Assembly (NCBI GenBank): GCA_000583135.1
Contig: JFBG01000011.1
Coordinates: forward strand, 1 to 64,000
Reading direction: 5' to 3'
DNA length: 64,000 nt
Source of the DNA: Thioalkalivibrio sp. HK1
Lineage (GTDB): Bacteria > Pseudomonadota > Gammaproteobacteria > HK1
The notes under the pieces were generated by a model. The model was given only the letters and a program-made list of their open reading frames with translations. It searched no databases and was not told the origin of the DNA. Each line of letters starts with the position of its first letter. Positions within the stretch are counted from its first letter, which is position 1. Below are positions 58,526-64,000 of the stretch, piece by piece. Made by a program: the position numbers and the translations under genes.

Positions 58526-59059
58526 TTATGGTGTTTCCGCGTAACGCGCGATACAGGCCAGTATTTCCTCTCGCGCCGCTTCCACACCGACCCAACCGTC
58601 GACGCGTACCCACTTCCCGGCTTCGAGGTCCTTGTAGTGCTCGAAGAAGTGCTGAATCTGATCCAGCAGCGAGTTGGGTAGATCCCGAGCCGTGTTCATC
58701 TGTCGATAGAGATCCGTCAGATCGTCTGACGGTACGGCCAGGATCTTCGAGTCTGGCCCGGCTTCATCCGTCATACGCAGCATGCCGACGGGCCGGGCCC
58801 GAACCACCGAGCCGCTGATCAACGGGTAGGGGGATGCGACGAGTACGTCCGCCGGATCACCGTCTTCGGCGAGCGACTGCGGCACGTACCCGTAGTTACA
58901 CGGGTAGTGCATGGCGGTTCCCATGAAGCGGTCGACGAACACGGCTCCCGTGTCCTTGTCGACCTCGTACTTCACCGGATCGCTTCTCAACGGGATCTCG
59001 ATGATGACATTCACTTCGTCCGGCACGTTTGCGCCGGGCCCTACCTGATGCAGCGGCAT
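58526..59059 (-). CDS. ppa: Inorganic pyrophosphatase (family I)
   Basis: A 177-residue soluble family I pyrophosphatase. [48 protein letters not shown] (the signature DGDPADV) and KYDxE-type residues in [17 protein letters not shown] are present. It hydrolyses PPi to drive biosynthesis. Codon use differs from flanking genes: most Asp codons are GAC, and Leu is often CTG or CTC, where neighbours favour GAT and TTG. This hints that the gene was imported. Confidence 0.96.
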   Translation of the reverse strand: MPLHQVGPGANVPDEVNVIIEIPLRSDPVKYEVDKDTGAVFVDRFMGTAMHYPCNYGYVPQSLAEDGDPADVLVASPYPLISGSVVRARPVGMLRMTDEAGPDSKILAVPSDDLTDLYRQMNTARDLPNSLLDQIQHFFEHYKDLEAGKWVRVDGWVGVEAAREEILACIARYAETP

Positions 59060-59127
59060 TCTGGTGGTTCTCCGATATGACTTTAATCCTTACTTGTTGG
59101 CGATGAGATCGTCGACCATGGCGGGCG

Positions 59128-59901
59128 TCAAGCCCCCATGATGCCGAAACCGGCATCGACATGCACGATCTCCCCGGTGATGCCGCTGGCCAGATCCGAG
59201 CATAGAAAAGCCGCAACATTGCCGACTTCGTCGATGGTGATATTGCGCCGAAGGGCGGCGGTGGCGGCGGCGGTATCGAGCATCGACCGAAAGCCGGTGA
59301 TCCCCGATGCCGCCAATGTTCGGATCGGGCCGGCGGAAATGGCATTGACCCGAATCCCTTCGGGACCCAAGGCGGCGGCCATATAACGAACATTGGCTTC
59401 CAGGCTCGCCTTGGCCGCCCCCATTACATTGTAGTTGGGGATGGCCCGCTCCGCTCCGAGGTAGCTCAAGGTCAACAAGGAGCCCTTTCGTTCTTGCATC
59501 ATCGGGCGTACGGCCTTGGCGACGGCGGCGAAGCTGTAGGCGCTGATATCGTGGGCGATCGCATGCGCTTTCCGATCGAGGGATTCAAGATAATCGCCTT
59601 GCAAGGATTCGCGCGGGGCGAAAGCCACGGCATGGACCACGATATCCGTTTCACCCCAGTGATTGTTCAGGCTCTCGAAAGCGCCGTCGATGGAGGCATC
59701 GCAGCCCACATCGCATTCGACCAAGAGACTCGCCTGGACCTCGGCGCCCAAAGGTTCCACCCGCTGACGCAGGCGCTCGTTTTGGCAGGTCAGTGCGATC
59801 TTCGCCCCCTCCCGGTGCATCGCGCGGGCGATTCCGAAGGCGATGGAGCGGTTGCCGGCAACGCCCATGATCAGGGCGCGCTTGCCTTCGAGAAAGGGCA
59901 T
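59128..59901 (-). CDS. fabI: Enoyl-[acyl-carrier-protein] reductase FabI
   Basis: A 257-residue SDR starts at ATG 59901 behind [26 protein letters not shown] is the NADH-binding loop. The active site has Tyr147 ([10 protein letters not shown]), Tyr157 and Lys164 ([13 protein letters not shown]). It reduces trans-2-enoyl-ACP in fatty acid synthesis and is the usual triclosan target; a FabI-type enzyme is the only enoyl reductase seen here. Confidence 0.96.
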   Translation of the reverse strand: MPFLEGKRALIMGVAGNRSIAFGIARAMHREGAKIALTCQNERLRQRVEPLGAEVQASLLVECDVGCDASIDGAFESLNNHWGETDIVVHAVAFAPRESLQGDYLESLDRKAHAIAHDISAYSFAAVAKAVRPMMQERKGSLLTLSYLGAERAIPNYNVMGAAKASLEANVRYMAAALGPEGIRVNAISAGPIRTLAASGITGFRSMLDTAAATAALRRNITIDEVGNVAAFLCSDLASGITGEIVHVDAGFGIMGA

Positions 59902-60130
59902 GGGGGGTCTCCTTAAGGGGCGGCGGTGATCGGGCAGGGGATCCGGGCAATAGCGATGTGCTTTTACCTATACCCCGTTTTTCCTTGGCTCATGATATCT
60001 CGATTCGATGATCGATCGAGATTGTATCGCTCCGATTAAACCTTTTTCTCAAGGCAATGCGACTCGGAATCGAGCGTGAGACTTATCAAGGGATGGATGG
60101 GGGCGGGCGGGGCGTTAGGTTATCGGCACG

Positions 60131-61153
60131 CTACTTGATCTTGCCTCGAGGACCGGATGCATGAGGGTTGAAGGCATCGTGTAGACCCTCCCCGACCAAG
60201 TTGAAAGCGAGAACCACAGCGAAAATCGCCAATCCGGGGATGAAGAAGAGCCAAGGGGCATCGAAAATGTAATTCTTGCTGTCGGCCAAGATGCTCCCCC
60301 AAGTGGCGAATGGGGGTTGCACCCCGAAACCCAAGAAACTGAGTGCGGATTCGGTGAGGATGGCGCCGGAGATGGCGATGGTGGCGGTGACCAATACCGG
60401 TCCGAGTGTATTCGGCAAGCAATGAACGATGAGGATGCGCCATTTACCGATCCCCAAGGCGTGGGCGGCGGTGACGAAATCCCGCTCGCGCAGAGTCAGC
60501 AGCTCCCCTCGAACCAAGCGGGCGGTGCCCATCCAACTGGTCAATCCGATGACGATCATGATATTCCAGATGCTCGGTGAAACCAAGGCGATTACGGTCA
60601 GGATCAAGAAGAAGGTCGGGAAGCAGAGCATGATGTCGGTGAAGCGCATCAGCAGGGTATCCAAGGTGATGGGGCCGATGCGACGATCCCCGAAATATCC
60701 CGCGGCGCCCCCGATCAGCACCCCGATCCCGATGGCGATCCCGACGGCCACGAATCCGATCAAAAGCGCGATCGGGGTTCCTTGCAGCATGCGGGCCAAA
60801 ATGCAGCGACCGAGATGATCGCTTCCGAGCAGGTAGTGCCCGAAGAGCGGGCGATCCTCCGCCGCGACCAGATCTGAAACGACATGCAACGGTGGGCGCA
60901 ATGTATCGACCAAGCGTACCGTGGCGGGATCGAGGGCCGGCATCCAAGTGGTCGCGATCTGCCCGATCACCGCGATCAAGACGAGCATCACCAGTACGAT
61001 CAGTCCGCCCAAGGCCAAGGGATTGCGGCGGATACTGCTAAGGATATCGTTCCCCGGCGATGCGCTCTCCTCGGTGAGCGATTTCGAAGCGTTCCCGGCC
61101 TCTCTGTTGAGGGTGTAGGGGAGATCATCGCCAACCGTTCGATCGTTTCGCAT
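60131..61153 (-). CDS. Oligopeptide ABC transporter permease (DppC/OppC-like)
   Basis: A 340-residue protein from ATG 61153; the frame is open further upstream but overlaps the previous gene. An N-terminal anchor (LGGLIVLVMLVLIAVIGQIA) is followed by a periplasmic loop and the permease domain. The EAA loop is EREFVTAAHALG-like (TLRERDFVTAAHALGIGKWRILIVHCLPN). It is the second permease of the peptide importer encoded at 60131-64000. The ATPase genes are not in the window, so they lie elsewhere or are absent downstream. About 230 bp separate it from fabI. Confidence 0.9.
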   Translation of the reverse strand: MRNDRTVGDDLPYTLNREAGNASKSLTEESASPGNDILSSIRRNPLALGGLIVLVMLVLIAVIGQIATTWMPALDPATVRLVDTLRPPLHVVSDLVAAEDRPLFGHYLLGSDHLGRCILARMLQGTPIALLIGFVAVGIAIGIGVLIGGAAGYFGDRRIGPITLDTLLMRFTDIMLCFPTFFLILTVIALVSPSIWNIMIVIGLTSWMGTARLVRGELLTLRERDFVTAAHALGIGKWRILIVHCLPNTLGPVLVTATIAISGAILTESALSFLGFGVQPPFATWGSILADSKNYIFDAPWLFFIPGLAIFAVVLAFNLVGEGLHDAFNPHASGPRGKIK

Positions 61154-61167
61154 GATCCGAGGGTCTC

Positions 61168-62136
61168 TTAGCTGGATCGATGGCGGATACGCGGGTCCGC
61201 CACTGCATAAAGGATATCCGAGATCGAGATCCCGATGAGGGTGAGGACGGCGCCCAAGAGGTTCACAGTCAAGATGATCGGATAATCCCGCGAGAGGATC
61301 GCCTCGTAAGCGAGTCTTCCCAAGCCCGGCCAAGCGAAGATGGACTCGATGATGACCGATCCTCCCACCAATCCCGGCACCATCAGCCCGAACATCGTGA
61401 TAAAGGGTAATAGAGCGTTGCGCAGGGCATGGCGGTAGATCACGGTGCTCTCATCGAGACCTTTGGCGCGGGCGGTGCGTATATAGTCCGCTTCGATGAC
61501 ATCCAGCATTTGGGATCGGGTATAGCGCGAGAGGGTGGCGATACCCAAGACCGCCATCATCAGCGAGATAGGGGTGATATGCCACATCAGATCGATGATC
61601 GAGAACCACCACGGAGCTCCATCGTTACCGAAAGTACGCATCCCGATCACCGGCACCCCTATGTTTTCGACGATCCCCAATATCAGTAGATAGGCGAGGA
61701 CAAAGCCCGGTATCGAAATCAGTGCCCAAGCGATCAGATTCGATATTCGATCGACAGGGGATCCTCGAGAGAGGGCAGCATGGATGCCGATGGGAAAGGA
61801 TATCGTCCAAACCAACAATGTCGAGACGATGAACAGCGGCAGGGAGTTCAAAAAGCGCTGCCAAATCTTCGAAAGGACCGGCTGTCCGTCCTTGAATGAG
61901 CGCAGATCGCCGCGGGACAAATCCCTCATCCATAGGATATATTGCTTCCACAGTGGCTCATCGAGGTGAAAGGCGCCTCGGATCTTCTCGATATCGGCCG
62001 CTTTCATCATCGGATTGAAGGGATCGACCTCGCTTGGTTCCCCCGGGGCGAGGTGGATAACGGCATGCCCGATTAAAGAGATGACGAAAAGGAGCGCGAT
62101 GCGCTGCCAAAACAGATAAAGGATTCTCCGGATCAT
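61168..62136 (-). CDS. Oligopeptide ABC transporter permease (DppB/OppB-like)
   Basis: A 322-residue polytopic protein. MIRRILYLFWQRIALLFVISLIGHAVIHLAPGEP is the usual first helix. ARAKGLDESTVIYRHALRNALLPFITMFG is the EAA loop that contacts the ATPase, and VGGSVIIESIFAWPGLGRLAYEAILSRDYP is a family signature. It lies 14 bp upstream of the second permease in the same operon. Confidence 0.92.
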   Translation of the reverse strand: MIRRILYLFWQRIALLFVISLIGHAVIHLAPGEPSEVDPFNPMMKAADIEKIRGAFHLDEPLWKQYILWMRDLSRGDLRSFKDGQPVLSKIWQRFLNSLPLFIVSTLLVWTISFPIGIHAALSRGSPVDRISNLIAWALISIPGFVLAYLLILGIVENIGVPVIGMRTFGNDGAPWWFSIIDLMWHITPISLMMAVLGIATLSRYTRSQMLDVIEADYIRTARAKGLDESTVIYRHALRNALLPFITMFGLMVPGLVGGSVIIESIFAWPGLGRLAYEAILSRDYPIILTVNLLGAVLTLIGISISDILYAVADPRIRHRSS

Positions 62137-62358
62137 CGGTTTATTTCTCTACCCGAGGTGTCGATCGTCCCGATGGATTCCGGAGTTTTTCTTGCTGTCG
62201 GAGACGAAGGTGACCAAAGCGCATCGTGCAGTCCCTGATTGCCCACCGATCCCGATGCAGTCCCCGATATGGGGGATGGCCGAGCAAGGCCATCGCGCGC
62301 TCCGATCGCTTTTATTATCGATGCGTATCGCATGTGATGTTTTCCGATATCTTGGTTT

Positions 62359-64000
62359 TCAAGGGGTCAATTCCGGATTGACTCCGTTTTTATGCCAACG
62401 ATTGAAGTAATAGAAAGGTCGGCCCATGGAGGTGGTGCGCAAGCCGGTGGTTTCCCCGTTTTCGGTCATGACAATATTGCGATCCAGTACGATATTCGAG
62501 CGAGAGGCATAGAGAAAAGTGTAGGGTTGATCATCGGCGACCTTCCGATGCAGCGCATGAGCGAGGCGAACTTGTTCTTGTCGATCGTAGGTTTTGCGAA
62601 GATCTTCGATGATCGCATCGACCTCGAGATTCTTGTAACCGACGAAGTTGAGTTTCCCATCCTCGGTCTGGCTTGAATGCCAGACCTGATGAAGGTCATA
62701 ATCGATCCCCGTGCTCCAACCCAATATGACGGCATCGAAATCCCGGGGGTTGATGAAGTCTTTCAAAAACACCGCCCACTCGATGATTTGGCTATTGCTT
62801 TTGACGCCGATCTTCGCCCAAGCATTCTGGGCGATGCTCAAAAGCGCCTTGCGCTGCTCGTTGCCGTTATTGGTGATGAGATTGAACTCGAGTCGCTCTC
62901 CGTTCTTTTCCAGCCATCCATCCTCTCCCTTCGAATAGCCGACTTCTTGCAGCAGGGCGATGGCGGCATCGGGATCGTAGGGTAGCGCGGGGACATCCGG
63001 GTCATACCACGGGGTATTTTTCGAATAGGGACCGGTGGTCCGCTCGCCTTGACCGTAAATCAAGTGTTCGATGATTTCCGGGATATTGATTGCCATCCCG
63101 AGGGCCCGCCGCACCCTCGGATCCTGGAATATTTCCTTATTCATATTCCAGCCGATATAGACATAGACATTGCCCAGATAAGAGAAGTTCTGCCATGCGG
63201 GATCTTGCAGAAATCGATCCACTTGATGCGGTTGCGGACTATAGGTATCGAGAGCACCGGTGCGAAATTCCATATCTTGAATCAGGGGGTCGGGGATGAT
63301 CCGCATGTGATAGTGCGCGAACCCCGCCGGCCCGTCGTGATAGTCGTCGTTGCGTACCAAGTGGATTTCCTCGTCGCTTTCCCAATGCACGAAACGAAAG
63401 GCGCCGGTGCCGATCGGGCTGCGGTTGAAGGGGCTTTCTCGCATGCCTTCTCGATCTTGCTCGGAAGGCATCCTTTCCGATCCCGCCATCGGATCATCCC
63501 TTCCTCGCTCGCCCCCCCCTTCTTCCGGTTCATCGGCATTCGAATCCCCGAAGACGAACGATCTCCGGCCCAGAATATGCTCGGGCAGGATTCCTATGGT
63601 CCATGCCGATACCGCGGGGGAGAAGAGTCCTTTGTAGATCACCCGCAATGCATGCGAACCGGTTCGCTCGATGCTTTCCACCGGTTCGAAATCGGAGGCG
63701 CGCGGAGAGATATTCTTCGAATCGACGATGGCATCGAAGGTGAAGATGACATCCCCGGCATCGAATTCGTGGCCGTCGTGAAAGCGCACCCCCCTTCGTA
63801 GTTCGAAGTCGATGATCGGCTGATGGCGCAGGATTTCGAATTCTTCCGCCGCCGGAGCGTTTTCCGAGGCCAAGGCTTGGCGGCGCAGGTGAGCGGGCTC
63901 GACGTCGATGAATTCATCGAAGGTACTGGAGGGATCATCCGATCCGGAAGCCGGCGGGCGGGCGTAGCCGGGACCCAAAACCCCTTCGATGCGATCGAAG
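62359..64000 (-). CDS. Periplasmic oligopeptide-binding protein (SBP family 5), partial at the window edge
   Basis: The frame continues past the right edge, so the N-terminus and signal peptide are not seen. The visible 546 or so residues show the family 5 pattern: RRGVRFHDGHEFDAGDVIFTFDAI, SPIGTGAFRFVHW, GWNMNKEIFQDPRVRRALGMAINI and NNGNEQRKALLSIAQNAWAKIGV. Between ILGRRSF and SPFNRSPIG there is an extra acidic/Gly stretch of about 40 residues (DEPEEGGGERGRDDP...) not usual for the family. It probably feeds peptides to the permeases downstream. YejA-like proteins, which are in this family, are an alternative name. Confidence 0.88.
   Translation of the reverse strand, partial: FDRIEGVLGPGYARPPASGSDDPSSTFDEFIDVEPAHLRRQALASENAPAAEEFEILRHQPIIDFELRRGVRFHDGHEFDAGDVIFTFDAIVDSKNISPRASDFEPVESIERTGSHALRVIYKGLFSPAVSAWTIGILPEHILGRRSFVFGDSNADEPEEGGGERGRDDPMAGSERMPSEQDREGMRESPFNRSPIGTGAFRFVHWESDEEIHLVRNDDYHDGPAGFAHYHMRIIPDPLIQDMEFRTGALDTYSPQPHQVDRFLQDPAWQNFSYLGNVYVYIGWNMNKEIFQDPRVRRALGMAINIPEIIEHLIYGQGERTTGPYSKNTPWYDPDVPALPYDPDAAIALLQEVGYSKGEDGWLEKNGERLEFNLITNNGNEQRKALLSIAQNAWAKIGVKSNSQIIEWAVFLKDFINPRDFDAVILGWSTGIDYDLHQVWHSSQTEDGKLNFVGYKNLEVDAIIEDLRKTYDRQEQVRLAHALHRKVADDQPYTFLYASRSNIVLDRNIVMTENGETTGLRTTSMGRPFYYFNRWHKNGVNPELTP

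Overview
The window looks like chromosome from a gammaproteobacterium. The evidence is gene order: smc-zipA-ligA; phoR facing ppk; cysS followed by five tRNA genes and then tig-clpP-clpX-lon-ppiD; and fabI. The order is reminiscent of Chromatiales or Ectothiorhodospiraceae-type genomes, but I cannot assign a taxon. GC is moderate. GATC, TCGA and ATCGAT words are conspicuously frequent inside and between genes. Most coding regions prefer GAT for Asp and TTG for Leu.

Positions 1-6140 form an accessory, defence-like region. An N-terminal phospholipase-D/SNF2 helicase shares an ATGA stop/start with a protein whose reading frame runs off the left edge. That frame crosses a run of 16 G at codons 47-51, so the partner (probably an Eco57I-type methylase/restriction enzyme) is a strong candidate for on/off phase variation. 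Next come an XRE-ImmA/IrrE gene split by a frameshift, two tandem coiled-coil membrane-protein paralogues (one decayed), and about 560 bp without a convincing gene.

Positions 6141-14467 hold core genes on the + strand: smc, zipA, ligA and an AmpG-like transporter. Positions 14475-16339 hold a YciK-like reductase translationally coupled to a diguanylate cyclase. Positions 16508-22844 are a catabolic module: a FAH-family hydrolase, nitroreductase, OsmC, TRAP transporter (DctP, DctQ, DctM) and hydroxyquinol-type intradiol dioxygenase in one minus-strand operon, with a divergent YciI-family gene. It probably takes up and opens an aromatic or related organic acid.

Positions 23119-37844 are a mixed metabolic stretch: amt, a YhhQ-like transporter, a lone HEPN protein, pyruvate kinase, a CoxG-like protein, AlaX, leuA, a thioesterase, two transaminases, alanine dehydrogenase, branched-chain transaminase and hspQ. 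Positions 38038-44469 hold phoR, ppk, a dienelactone-hydrolase-like protein and an acyl-CoA synthetase. Positions 44636-57371 hold lpxH, cysS, seven tRNA genes in two groups and the protein quality-control set tig, clpP, clpX, lon, ppiD. Positions 57828-64000 hold an HNH nuclease, ppa (atypical codon use), fabI and an oligopeptide ABC transporter cut by the right edge.

Recurring oddities are low-complexity charged insertions in housekeeping proteins (LigA, CysS, the peptide-binding protein), tight ATGA overlaps, and short perfect tandem repeats in two intergenic regions.
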